Shown here piece after piece: positions 16,651-24,581 of a stretch of 39,841 nt of DNA; position 1 is the stretch's first letter, and each line of letters starts with the position of its first letter. Source of the DNA: Desulfobacterales bacterium (GTDB lineage Bacteria > Desulfobacterota > Desulfobacteria > Desulfobacterales > RPRI01); assembly GCA_020052975.1 (NCBI GenBank), contig JAGVOC010000458.1:1-39841 (forward strand), given 5' to 3'. The translations under genes were made by a program, and so were the position numbers. The notes under the pieces were generated by a model, which was given only the letters and a program-made list of their open reading frames with translations, was not told the DNA's origin and did not search any database.

Positions 16651-16710
16651 GGTTTCTGGTCTCTGGTTTCTGGTCTCTGGTTCATGGTTTCTGGTCTCTG
16701 GTTCCTGGTT
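16651..16710. repeat. Short tandem repeat GGTTTCTGGTCTCT
   Basis: Three copies of GGTTTCTGGTCTCT (starting 16651, 16665 and 16686), with degenerate GGTTCATGG/GGTTCCTGG pieces between and after them. The same motif appears once more inside the MITE-like element at 3392-3410. There are no spacers of constant length. It lies just upstream of the thioesterase coding region and accidentally extends its open frame. Confidence 0.8.
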
Positions 16711-16758
16711 GATGATTACTTTAACCCGTAAAAAAACTAATGGTCCACAAAAGATTTG

Positions 16759-17139
16759 TTACGATGCCGTTAATATTAACTGAAGATCAGAAATTTTTTT
16801 CCCGTTACTTGTCACAGACGCTTTTATCTTTATCTCGCCATATGGTTCAGGCAATCTGGTCATTGTATTAGTTGTAACAATAATTTCCTGATTGTCAAAT
16901 ACGGGAGCGAAGAATTTTGCCATTAAAATCTCTTTTATACAAATATTTTCTTGATGCCATATTTCAAGCATTGCAATGACCGCCTGAATTTTACATACGC
17001 CCGGCAAAACAGGTCTGCCGGGAAAATGGCCTTTAAATCCGGTAAAATCACTCCGAAAAACAAACCTGGCTTTTATGTTGTCCCCGATTTCCTCAATGGT
17101 AGATATAGAATTCTTTATTTCCTGCACCATGGTATTCAT
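16759..17139 (-). CDS. FabZ/ApeI-like hotdog dehydratase
   Basis: A 126-residue protein with the FabA/FabZ signature GHFPGRPVLPGVCKIQA. The catalytic His is residue 38. The position of the catalytic Glu/Asp of FabZ/FabA is Gln52, as far as a hand alignment shows. The expected reaction is dehydration of a 3-hydroxyacyl-ACP to the 2-enoyl form, which makes each double bond of a polyene. Related APE dehydratases also deviate from the FabZ pair, so activity is still plausible. Its ATG (17139) overlaps the stop of the DUF3261 gene by 4 bases, though a second ATG three codons on is possible. Confidence 0.83.
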   Translation of the reverse strand: MNTMVQEIKNSISTIEEIGDNIKARFVFRSDFTGFKGHFPGRPVLPGVCKIQAVIAMLEIWHQENICIKEILMAKFFAPVFDNQEIIVTTNTMTRLPEPYGEIKIKASVTSNGKKISDLQLILTAS

Positions 17140-17804
17140 GACCGGATTTCTTTTAACCTCATTATTAATTTATAACCATATTTAATATTTTCAAGGATTA
17201 TTCCTCCCGGATGCAATTTCCCGTTTTCTATGCGGTATTCATAATAATTTACTCTCCATATGGTCTGATTATCCACAATGCAGCGCTTTTCAACGAGAAG
17301 ATTGCCGGGCCCGGCAAAAACAAATTCCATGATTGCCCCCGGTTCATCCTGAACAAAAACAATTTCATGTTTTTTCTTATATGCTTTTAAACTGCCTGCC
17401 GGCAACCGGTCAAAATATATCTTTCTGATATCTCCTGCAACAGCTTCAGCAAAATTTCCTTTTTTTGTAAAGTCTTCGATCGCAAACTTTAATTCGGTTT
17501 TATCACTTTCACCCGTTATTTCAAATAGTTTTATGCCGACCTGGTTTAAGCCTGCTACGATAAATTTTTTCCCCTTAGTGTCGATATCAGAATACCCTAT
17601 AAAGGATATGGATTGTCCTTTATATTCAAAAGCAATAGTGCTTATGATTTGAAACCTGTCCGGAAGCATGAGTGCAAATTGCTCTTTTACTTCGCCGGGT
17701 TCGATCTTTCCGATCGGCACACGTTCAGCCTTCTGAAACGGAATACCGGCGCAACCGGCCAGATGGATGAGAATTATCATGGGAATTACGAAATATTTAA
17801 ACAT
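17136..17804 (-). CDS. DUF3261 family lipoprotein
   Basis: A 222-residue lipoprotein with a short signal peptide and lipobox LAGC (Cys18). The body (FALMLPDRFQIISTIAFEY, SFIGYSDID, then a YYEYR...ILENIKYGYKL C terminus) is rich in beta strands and fits DUF3261 (PF11659), a family typical of aryl polyene clusters and thought to act at the outer membrane. Position next to the LolA-like gene supports a role in moving or anchoring the finished lipid. It is translationally coupled to the following dehydratase gene by ATGA. The biochemical function of this family is unknown to me. Confidence 0.8.
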   Translation of the reverse strand: MFKYFVIPMIILIHLAGCAGIPFQKAERVPIGKIEPGEVKEQFALMLPDRFQIISTIAFEYKGQSISFIGYSDIDTKGKKFIVAGLNQVGIKLFEITGESDKTELKFAIEDFTKKGNFAEAVAGDIRKIYFDRLPAGSLKAYKKKHEIVFVQDEPGAIMEFVFAGPGNLLVEKRCIVDNQTIWRVNYYEYRIENGKLHPGGIILENIKYGYKLIMRLKEIRS

Positions 17805-17843
17805 CTGTCACCATTTTTTCCGGTCCCTTTTTTAAACGCTCAT

Positions 17844-18512
17844 CTAATTTTGAGAAGGCCCTGCCTTCCATGCAGAAGCTTCAACAGGAATATTGAGGCG
17901 GGTGTCGACAAAGAGAAGGCTTGTCGTATCCCCGCCTTTTTCCTCGATGAATATTCTGTTAATATACTGTTCATCTTTTCTGAAATCAACCGTCACGCTT
18001 TTGATTACGTTGCCTGCAAAAGTTGCCGGTTTTGGTATAAATTTAAGTGAGGCCGGTTTTTCTCTGAGCAGGGATATCTCATAATCCTTCAGCAGAGGAG
18101 AGTAACTTCCTGAAAACCATATACGCATCTGCCCGATTGCCGCCTCAAAAGCAGGGTTTTTTGCAAGGGACATCTTTTGTACCCTGCCGGTATCTTCATC
18201 CCACTGGCTTATCGTGTCTTCAGACATGATCATGACATATTTAACCGGATTATCAACATGCCAGGCAAGCCGTGCAGGTTTTTCTATGTATACAGTTCCT
18301 TTCAGGACGACTTTCTGTTTGAATACAGCAAGCTCTTTTTCCTGTATAAAACCTGTTTTTATTGTTTTTATTCCTGCCATATTTTTTTCAAGCCTGCTCA
18401 AAACAGCGCTTAAATCGGTTCGGGTCTTTTCAGGGATCTGTGAATCCTGAGAGTATCCGTAAGCTGCAGTGAAAAAAAGAAGCAGAAAAATAGTAAATAT
18501 CCGTATTATCAT
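17844..18512 (-). CDS. LolA-like outer-membrane lipoprotein carrier homologue
   Basis: A 222-residue periplasmic protein. The signal peptide covers residues 1 to about 21 (hydrophobic core IFLLLFFTAAYG). The mature part has DLSAVLSRLEKNMAGIKTIK, the KGTVYIEKPARLAWHV strand typical of the LolA fold, and WDEDTGRVQ. LolA carries lipidated proteins across the periplasm; cluster-linked versions are thought to ferry the lipid product. Here it lies next to the DUF3261 lipoprotein (39-base gap). It is probably a product-specific carrier, not the housekeeping LolA, because it sits inside the biosynthetic operon. Confidence 0.83.
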   Translation of the reverse strand: MIIRIFTIFLLLFFTAAYGYSQDSQIPEKTRTDLSAVLSRLEKNMAGIKTIKTGFIQEKELAVFKQKVVLKGTVYIEKPARLAWHVDNPVKYVMIMSEDTISQWDEDTGRVQKMSLAKNPAFEAAIGQMRIWFSGSYSPLLKDYEISLLREKPASLKFIPKPATFAGNVIKSVTVDFRKDEQYINRIFIEEKGGDTTSLLFVDTRLNIPVEASAWKAGPSQN

Positions 18513-18521
18513 TGTTTTTCC

Positions 18522-19616
18522 TTAATCAGATTCATCTATTTTATGCCAGACCTTAATTTCTCCCCTTGCGAGGACTTCGTTGTTTTTTAACACTATTCCT
18601 TTAACAATGCCAAAACCACCGTAGCGTGCATACTTGAATACCATGATGGAAAGCCTGTCTCCTTCTGTTGCCCTGCCCAGTATTGCGAGGTTTTTTGCGC
18701 CCAGCAGATATCCTTCAGGAGAGGATCCTGATTCATTCATGTTCCTGAACCCGTTTAATGCAGCAATGGACTGGGCTATCATTTCAAGATATGCAACATT
18801 ATTGACTGATCCGTCATCTTCAATAAACGGCATATCCTTTTTTATCAATGCAGAACAGGAGGCTGACCGTTCGGCCAATGTGTCGAGTGTATCTATTATG
18901 CGCATAGGTGGCTTTTGCGGTATTATCCCGTCAACCGGAAGAGGCAGGGAAACAGGTTCATGCTCTTCGGATTTATTTTTGATGCACATTAGATCAGATG
19001 CAAGATAATCCCCGGTTGCAAGGTAAGCTCTTCCCCTGCATCCACAGCATGCTTGGGCTTTTTCGCAGGTTCGGCAGGGACCCTTTATCCTGCTTGTGCC
19101 GTCTTTTAAATCGCAGAGAATTTCACTGTCTTTTAAGATATCTGAAAGCTTTTGATTCAGTATATTTCCGAGAGGTATATGAAGGCCGGGGCAGGGCAAA
19201 ACATAGCCGTAAGATGTGACTACACATGAAAACCTGTGTCTCATGCATAATGGCGGAATATTGTTTCCCGAATTTGCTGAAAGGTAATAATCATCCTTTA
19301 AAATAATTGTCTCAATGTCAAGAGACCTTGAAAAGGATATTGCATCCTTTATATATGGGCAGGATGCGGCCTCCTCCCCCGAAAAAGCGATCTTCTTCAC
19401 ACCGAGAGCCTTTACCTCGATTATCAGATCCCGTATTTCCTCATCTGACAGCTTCCTTTCCGGCAAAGAGCTGTTTTTAATGAAAGTTGTGGAAAACCCC
19501 AAATCGATCGGATTGCCGAAAAATATTTCAAGAGCAAGAAGGCTGCCCGGCAGGTACGGGTCTCCTGTCTGGTCCCCGGGGAATCCGGAGCCGAATATGT
19601 CACTGCAGTAAATCAT
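18522..19616 (-). CDS. Fusion of degenerate radical SAM/SPASM domain and ApeP-like hotdog dehydratase domain
   Basis: A 364-residue two-domain protein. Residues about 25-110 resemble a radical SAM core (LPERKLSDEEIRDLIIEV, GVKKIAFSGEEA), but the place of CxxxCxxC reads GFSTTFIKNSS with no Cys. Residues 124-211 hold a well-kept SPASM-type Cys set (Cys 124, 131, 142, 181, 184, 190, 193, 211). From about 226 an ApeP/FabA-like hotdog domain follows (IIPQKPPMRIID, then AYLEMIAQSIAALNG with Glu278); the frequent PHRPPM His is Gln234. The ATG overlaps the PlsC stop (ATGA), so the N terminus was not lost by misreading. It perhaps binds Fe-S clusters but does not cleave SAM. The role is unknown; the dehydratase part may still act on acyl-ACP. 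Confidence 0.8.
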   Translation of the reverse strand: MIYCSDIFGSGFPGDQTGDPYLPGSLLALEIFFGNPIDLGFSTTFIKNSSLPERKLSDEEIRDLIIEVKALGVKKIAFSGEEAASCPYIKDAISFSRSLDIETIILKDDYYLSANSGNNIPPLCMRHRFSCVVTSYGYVLPCPGLHIPLGNILNQKLSDILKDSEILCDLKDGTSRIKGPCRTCEKAQACCGCRGRAYLATGDYLASDLMCIKNKSEEHEPVSLPLPVDGIIPQKPPMRIIDTLDTLAERSASCSALIKKDMPFIEDDGSVNNVAYLEMIAQSIAALNGFRNMNESGSSPEGYLLGAKNLAILGRATEGDRLSIMVFKYARYGGFGIVKGIVLKNNEVLARGEIKVWHKIDESD

Positions 19617-20374
19617 AGACTCTTTTTCCCCTCGATGGCCTCGATCCCATCAGCAATTATCTGACGGATACTGTTTTTTAATTTGAAAGGGGTCAGGTCC
19701 TTATAATCCTCAAACTTTAAATGAGGAAGTTTGTGTATTCTTATGGTTCCGGGCTTCAGCAGGAGGGTCCCTCTTGCCGGGATATTTTCATTTCCGGTAA
19801 TACATACCGGGGCAATAGGGTACCCCGACTTCAAAGCCACCCTGAATATTGAGCCGTGGAACTGCCCCAGGGAGCCGTCCGCAGAGCGTGTTCCTTCGGG
19901 AAAAGCGGCAATTGAAACTCCTTCATTTAAAAGATCGGTTGCTTTTTTGGAGAATTCTTCAAACGGCATTTCTCTTATGCTCAAATATCCGGCGCATCTT
20001 GCCATGAACCCGAGTACCGGGAGCTTGAACGGCCATATATTTACAATCTGCACGATCTCATACGGAAAGCAGGCCATTAAAAACGGGTCCGAGGCAGATC
20101 TGTGGTTACAGGTAAATATAAAAGGGCCCTGGCAGTTTGTGGTATCAAGGTCTTTATAAAATATACGAACGAAAGGGAAAGGAAGAACCTTGATAACACC
20201 CAGACCATACCAGGAAATGGCTCTGCGAAATTTTTTCATGCCATTCCGGTGAGAGATAAAGATGGACTGGAAAGCTACAATTGCTGAAAAAACCGGAATT
20301 CCAATAAGTGAAAAAAGAATAAAAAGAATATAAAAAATAAAGTTAAAACATATCAGTTTCAAAGTTTCTTTCAT
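19613..20374 (-). CDS. PlsC-like 1-acylglycerol-3-phosphate O-acyltransferase family protein
   Basis: A 253-residue membrane acyltransferase. A hydrophobic N-terminal segment (FNFIFYILFILFSLIGIPVFS, split over residues 10-30) is followed by NHRSASD (His91, Asp96; HX4D catalytic motif) and FPEGTRS (158-164; phosphate-binding motif). It should transfer an acyl group from ACP or CoA to a hydroxyl of a lipid precursor. It lies 8 bases from ACP 3, a probable donor carrier, and overlaps the SPASM-hotdog gene. APE clusters also encode a PlsC relative. The acceptor is unknown. Confidence 0.9.
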   Translation of the reverse strand: MKETLKLICFNFIFYILFILFSLIGIPVFSAIVAFQSIFISHRNGMKKFRRAISWYGLGVIKVLPFPFVRIFYKDLDTTNCQGPFIFTCNHRSASDPFLMACFPYEIVQIVNIWPFKLPVLGFMARCAGYLSIREMPFEEFSKKATDLLNEGVSIAAFPEGTRSADGSLGQFHGSIFRVALKSGYPIAPVCITGNENIPARGTLLLKPGTIRIHKLPHLKFEDYKDLTPFKLKNSIRQIIADGIEAIEGKKSL

Positions 20375-20382
20375 TTCTGCCG

Positions 20383-20649
20383 CTAAAGTGAGGAGGATGC
20401 TCCTTCTGCTTTCAATGAGAGAATAAATTTGTATATATCCCCCAGCGTCCGTATGTTCTTAATCCTGTCATCGTTTCTTATTTTCACGCCGAATTTTTCC
20501 TGCAAGGCAACCACGAGGTCGACTATATCGAGACTGTCAAGTCCGAGATCCAGAAAAATATTCATCTCCGGCTTTAATCTTTCTTTTTCTATTTCAAACG
20601 ATTCTTCAAAAACCTGATTCGATAATGTAATGATTTCCTGCTCTGTCAT
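20383..20649 (-). CDS. Acyl carrier protein (ACP 3)
   Basis: An 88-residue carrier with LDLGLDSLDIVDL; the phosphopantetheine Ser is residue 39. It lies directly before the PlsC-like gene (8-base gap) and after KS 3, from which it is separated by the hairpin repeat R3. Three ACPs with clearly different sequences in one cluster suggest separate loading, elongation and transfer roles; which does which is not visible. Confidence 0.94.
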   Translation of the reverse strand: MTEQEIITLSNQVFEESFEIEKERLKPEMNIFLDLGLDSLDIVDLVVALQEKFGVKIRNDDRIKNIRTLGDIYKFILSLKAEGASSSL

Positions 20650-20693
20650 TTTGTGTCCCGTTATTTTATTGTATTATACAACTTAGACGATCT

Positions 20694-20833
20694 CGTAAAA
20701 AATCCGATTTTACTCTTTTTCGTCATTCCCGCGAAAGCGGGGCACATAGTGAAGCACCAGCGCTATCCAGGAAATTCGGGTAATTCTGGACTCCCGTTTT
20801 CACGGGAGTGACGGGATTTTATACTTTTTACGA
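20694..20833. repeat. Intergenic hairpin repeat (copy R3) overlapping the KS 3 stop
   Basis: The ends CGTAAAAAATC and ACTTTTTACG are inverted repeats related to the GTAAAAAGTC ends of R1 and R2. The interior has a perfect stem ACTCCCGT (20790-20797) / ACGGGAGT (20802-20809), the same 8-base stem as in R1, and CATTCCCGCGAAAGCGGG nearer the left end. The right end reads into the KS 3 gene and supplies its TAA stop (20828-20830). Confidence 0.65.
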
Positions 20834-22057
20834 AAGTATCAATTTTTTACAAACAATTGAGGCATTTATTCCGCCAAAGGCAAAACAGTTTTTCAACAGT
20901 ATCCTGATTTCCTTATTTAATTTGTTCATAACGTGGTAAATGCCTTCACAGTCATGGCTTACCGATTCAAGATTCCGGGTCGGGTATATGCATCCCTTAT
21001 CCATCATGATGAGGGATGCTATCAGCTCAATAGAACCGGATGCTCCCAATGTGTGCCCGATGTATCCTTTCAGGCTGCTGACCGGCACTGAACCGCCAAA
21101 AACCTCCCGGATGGATTCGGCTTCTTCCTTGTCTCCGTGTATTGTCGCTGTTGCATGTGCATTTATGTAATCGACATCTTCCGGGCGGATACCGGCATCT
21201 TCCAGTGCATGTCTGAAGCATCTGACGATCGAATCTTTATTTGACTGGCTCACATGAACCCCGCTTCCGCATGTGTGGTATCCGATTATTTCAGCATATA
21301 TCCTGGCTTTGCGCTTTACGGCATGTTCATATTCTTCCAGAAGAAGTATTCCGCTTCCTTCCCCGCACACAAGGCCGTCCCTTTTTGCATCAAAAGGGCG
21401 CGGTGTTTTTTCCGGCTCATGATTAAAGTTCGCTGATGTCGCAAAAAGGATATCAAAGGAGCCGGTCACTGTAGGATGGAGTTCTTCTGCTCCGCCGCAC
21501 AGCATGGCTTCCTGCTTCCCAAGCCTTATGAGGTCATATCCGGCTCCGACGGCCTGCAGGGCAGAAGCGCAGGCCGCTGATGTGGCCATAACATAACCGG
21601 TCAGCCCAAGATAGTGAGCCACATTCATTGCGGCAGTGTGGGAAACACACTGGAAAAACTTCATTGAGGGCAGACAGGTCAAGTCTTTTTCAGGGAGCAT
21701 TAATTCAAAAACCTCATTGAGGCTTGCCGCGCTTCCCATTGTTGATCCAACTATACATCCAATCCGGCCTGATGAAATCATTTCACGGTTAATGCCCGAA
21801 TCGGCCAGGGCCTCGTCAGCGGCCTGCACGGAAAAGATGCTCATTCTTCCCATCGATCTTCTTATGGTGCGGGGAATCGATTTTTCATTAACAATCATTG
21901 CCGGAGCACCCACAAGGCTTCTTAGTCCGGTATACTGGTCCCATCCATCCATGAACCTGACGGCACTCTTCCCTTCTTCAATTCCCTGCATCAGAGCAGG
22001 AACGTCAGCTCCAAGAGGTGAAACAGCCCCTAATCCTGTAATAACAACTCTTTTCAA
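20828..22057 (-). CDS. Beta-ketoacyl-ACP synthase (KS 3, FabF type)
   Basis: A full 409-residue FabF-like condensing enzyme. The triad is Cys163 (TSAACASALQA), His301 (AHATATIHGD) and His335 (GYIGHTLGASG). The N terminus MKRVVITGLGAVSPLG is canonical. HATAT instead of HGTGT is a variant seen in some specialised KSs. It overlaps the CrtI-like gene by 4 bases. The last two residues and stop are encoded by the end of a repeat element. APE clusters also carry a third KS (ApeR-like) besides the KS/CLF pair; that is the closest known parallel. Confidence 0.94.
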   Translation of the reverse strand: MKRVVITGLGAVSPLGADVPALMQGIEEGKSAVRFMDGWDQYTGLRSLVGAPAMIVNEKSIPRTIRRSMGRMSIFSVQAADEALADSGINREMISSGRIGCIVGSTMGSAASLNEVFELMLPEKDLTCLPSMKFFQCVSHTAAMNVAHYLGLTGYVMATSAACASALQAVGAGYDLIRLGKQEAMLCGGAEELHPTVTGSFDILFATSANFNHEPEKTPRPFDAKRDGLVCGEGSGILLLEEYEHAVKRKARIYAEIIGYHTCGSGVHVSQSNKDSIVRCFRHALEDAGIRPEDVDYINAHATATIHGDKEEAESIREVFGGSVPVSSLKGYIGHTLGASGSIELIASLIMMDKGCIYPTRNLESVSHDCEGIYHVMNKLNKEIRILLKNCFAFGGINASIVCKKLILS

Positions 22058-23559
22058 GAGTCCAACCTTTCCTTTATGAAGTCAAGGTAACTGTCCCTGC
22101 CCGCAATGACACGTCCGATAATGAAAGAAGAAAGCATTGCGCCGACTATCCCCGGAAGCACCGAGCTTTGTCCGGCAGCATATAAGTTTCGCAGGGGAAG
22201 TTTTCCAAAAAGATTAAACTGACCGATTTTCTGTTTTATACCGTACGCAGATCCGAATGGTGTGTTGAGATAATCCCTGAAAGATAAAATAGATGCCGAA
22301 TCTACTATCTTAAGCGAGTCTTTGTATTCAGGATAAACCTTTAAGATTCTTTTTTTTATGCTTTCAGTCCGTTCTTTCTTGTAATCAAGATAACCTTCCG
22401 GCCGGGCACCCGATTTTGAATCATGCCACTGCCTGACATGTTCGGAAAAAGAGAGCTCAAGAGCGGTCAAAACAATACAGGTTCTTCCATTTACCGCGTC
22501 CATGTTTTTCAGGATAACCATGGCCGAATCTCCCGTATAACAGGGATCCATAAGCTCATTGATATCCGTAGTCGGAAACAGGGAGAGAATTGTCGGATCA
22601 AAGTCATCACCGGGTTGTTTGCTGTTTTCCAGGACCCCGAATACGGTAAAGAAACCGGGCGTCGGTTCGAAGGCGCTTACCCTGTCGATAAAAGCTTTTG
22701 AGAGATGTTTTTTGGGAAGAACATCCAGAACAGCCTTCGGATGGATAGTAAAGGTGCACCGGTCGGCAAAAATCTCTTCACCCGTGTTTAAGACGAATCG
22801 TCCTACAATATTGTTTGTTATATCTGAACATTCAGTTATATAGCTTTGGCAGCGGATGTCGATGTCATACTCTGAGAATCGCTTTTTAAAAGCCCTGATG
22901 AAAGCGTCTCCCCCGTCTTTCACCCTTGCGACCGATTCATACAGACCGAAACTTACCCTGCTGTGATTGGCAAAAGAAATTTCGGAAGGCTTTACTCCGT
23001 AACACATGCTGTATTTTGAAAGGAGTCCTTTCAACGTGCTGTTTTGTGTAAGCTTGTTCAGCACTTCATCCAGGCTTATAAAGTCTTCATCTATCGAGTC
23101 CTGGGAAAGAGAGAGGTTGCGCAGGTCCATTGCCACTGTTTTGTTACAGACATCCAGAAGCATTTCAAAATACCTGTCGATACCATTCTGCTCTCCCGGA
23201 AAGTAGCTCTTCATTTTGGCAATGATTTCAGTAAAGCCGAAAGGGAAATCATAAACAGCATTTTCCCGTTCAAATATAAGCCTGTTTCCTTCTTCTCTCG
23301 TTATAAACAATGGTTGAATCTGATCGCTGATCCCAAGAACAGCCAGCATATCATTTAAAATTCCGTTTTTGTAAAAACCGCCTGTAAAGTGAAAACCTGT
23401 ATCAAACGGTATTCCCTGTTTGTAAAAACGGGTCATGCATCCGCCGATATTTCTGTTTTTTTCGAGAAGCAGCACAGAATGACCGTTCATTCCAAGGAGA
23501 AGGGCCAGGGTCATTCCGCTTATGCCGCTTCCTACAACAATATCGTCATATTTGTTCAT
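22054..23559 (-). CDS. Phytoene desaturase/CrtISO-like FAD oxidoreductase
   Basis: A 501-residue flavoprotein with IVVGSGISGMTLALLL at the N terminus (G10xG12xxG15), IGGCMTRFYKQGIPFDTGFHF (residues about 38-58 with a break), and the C-terminal FAD motif NLYAAGQSSVLPGIVGAML. It fits the carotenoid desaturase/isomerase and all-trans-retinol saturase-like superfamily. Such enzymes desaturate, saturate or isomerise long polyenes. CrtI-like genes are a mark of the anammox ladderane candidate clusters but are not part of standard aryl polyene sets. It lies second in the operon, 90 bases after fabG and coupled to KS 3. Substrate unknown. Confidence 0.88.
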   Translation of the reverse strand: MNKYDDIVVGSGISGMTLALLLGMNGHSVLLLEKNRNIGGCMTRFYKQGIPFDTGFHFTGGFYKNGILNDMLAVLGISDQIQPLFITREEGNRLIFERENAVYDFPFGFTEIIAKMKSYFPGEQNGIDRYFEMLLDVCNKTVAMDLRNLSLSQDSIDEDFISLDEVLNKLTQNSTLKGLLSKYSMCYGVKPSEISFANHSRVSFGLYESVARVKDGGDAFIRAFKKRFSEYDIDIRCQSYITECSDITNNIVGRFVLNTGEEIFADRCTFTIHPKAVLDVLPKKHLSKAFIDRVSAFEPTPGFFTVFGVLENSKQPGDDFDPTILSLFPTTDINELMDPCYTGDSAMVILKNMDAVNGRTCIVLTALELSFSEHVRQWHDSKSGARPEGYLDYKKERTESIKKRILKVYPEYKDSLKIVDSASILSFRDYLNTPFGSAYGIKQKIGQFNLFGKLPLRNLYAAGQSSVLPGIVGAMLSSFIIGRVIAGRDSYLDFIKERLDS

Positions 23560-23649
23560 TTAAGATCTGCCATAGTTTTTTTAAAATATGATGGGTTCAT
23601 AAAAAACCCGGATTTTCACCTGTCTATTCCCTGCATCCATAAAATATAT

Positions 23650-24384
23650 TCATATCACAAGACCACCGTTAATGCCTATAACCTGTCCGTGAATATACAT
23701 ATTCTCCTCGGTACAAAGGAAATTGACAACAGAAGCCACATCTTCCGGGCTTCCTATTCTTTTTAATGGAATAAGAGGCAGGAGTTTATCCTTTTGAAGA
23801 GATACGGTCATATCCGTCTCTATGAGTCCCGGCGCCACAGCATTGACAAGGATGTTTTTCTTCCCGATTTCCCTGGCGAGAGCCTTTACCGCCCCTATTA
23901 AACCTGCTTTTGAGGCCGAGTAATTGACCTGTCCTGCCTGCCCGACCTGGCCTGAAGCTGAGGATACCACAACTATACGTCCTCTTTTTTCCCGCAGCAT
24001 GGGAAAAAGAACAGCATTAATAACATTATAGAATCCGGTAAGATTAACAGAAATAACCGATTCCCATTCCTCTTTTGTCATCCATACCATAAGATTATCT
24101 TTGGCTATGCCGGCATTATATACCACAACATGGGGAGGGTTTTCATCAGCCCTTTTTTCAAGAGCGGCTTTAGTGGCATCGTAATTTGATATATCAAAAG
24201 ATATTGTCTCACATTTTGCGCCTATTTTTTCTATTTCGGATTTAACCTCGCTCGCAGCAGAATGATTTCCCTGATAAGTCAGCCAGATATCTAATCCTGA
24301 CTGGGCAAGCCGAAGGGCTATGGCCCGCCCGATTCCCCGGCTGCCTCCAATGACAAGAGCTGTTTTCCCTGCTTTATCGTTCAT
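23650..24384 (-). CDS. fabG: 3-oxoacyl-ACP reductase (FabG-type SDR)
   Basis: A 244-residue short-chain dehydrogenase. It has the GGSRGIG cofactor motif (13-19), NAG (90-92), and the Ser142/Tyr155/Lys159 triad in SSASGQVGQAGQVNYSASKAG. NADPH-dependent reduction of 3-oxoacyl-ACP is the expected step between the KS and dehydratase reactions. It is the first gene of the co-directional block, with AAAGGA upstream of the ATG. A candidate promoter lies 50-80 bases upstream. The gene symbol reflects family, not a proven housekeeping role; it is probably the cluster-specific reductase. Confidence 0.9.
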   Translation of the reverse strand: MNDKAGKTALVIGGSRGIGRAIALRLAQSGLDIWLTYQGNHSAASEVKSEIEKIGAKCETISFDISNYDATKAALEKRADENPPHVVVYNAGIAKDNLMVWMTKEEWESVISVNLTGFYNVINAVLFPMLREKRGRIVVVSSASGQVGQAGQVNYSASKAGLIGAVKALAREIGKKNILVNAVAPGLIETDMTVSLQKDKLLPLIPLKRIGSPEDVASVVNFLCTEENMYIHGQVIGINGGLVI

Positions 24385-24435
24385 GTCCGATAATCCTTTT
24401 AGACGTTAATACTTTTTCCTTTTCAAACTTTCTTT

Positions 24436-24462
24436 ACTATAAGTTATTGTGAGTATCGTCAA
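24436..24462 (-). promoter_or_regulatory. Candidate promoter of the biosynthetic block
   Basis: On the minus strand TTGACG (24462-24457) is followed after 15 bases by TATAGT (24441-24436), about 50 bases from the fabG start. The spacing is shorter than the ideal 17, so the call is tentative. No other gap of this size with promoter-like boxes was seen upstream of the 25-gene block. Confidence 0.4.
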
Positions 24463-24581
24463 TAGATTTTTAATAAGGCTTCGATATGGATTTGGCTTAA
24501 TATTACAAGATGTTGCAATAAATGTTTATCAGCAGGCAGGATGATTGATTTTTACAGCTTGATTTGTCAGAAATGTTTTAT

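Noticed and set aside
16651..16710. CRISPR-like look of the GGTTTCTGGTCTCT repeats
   Set aside because: Repeats are 14 bases, nearly adjacent, with no uniform spacers and no cas genes nearby.
448..24384. Plain aryl polyene cluster
   Set aside because: No ammonia-lyase, methyltransferase or MMPL exporter was seen, while three radical SAM enzymes, a CrtI-like enzyme and a condensation-like acyltransferase are extra.
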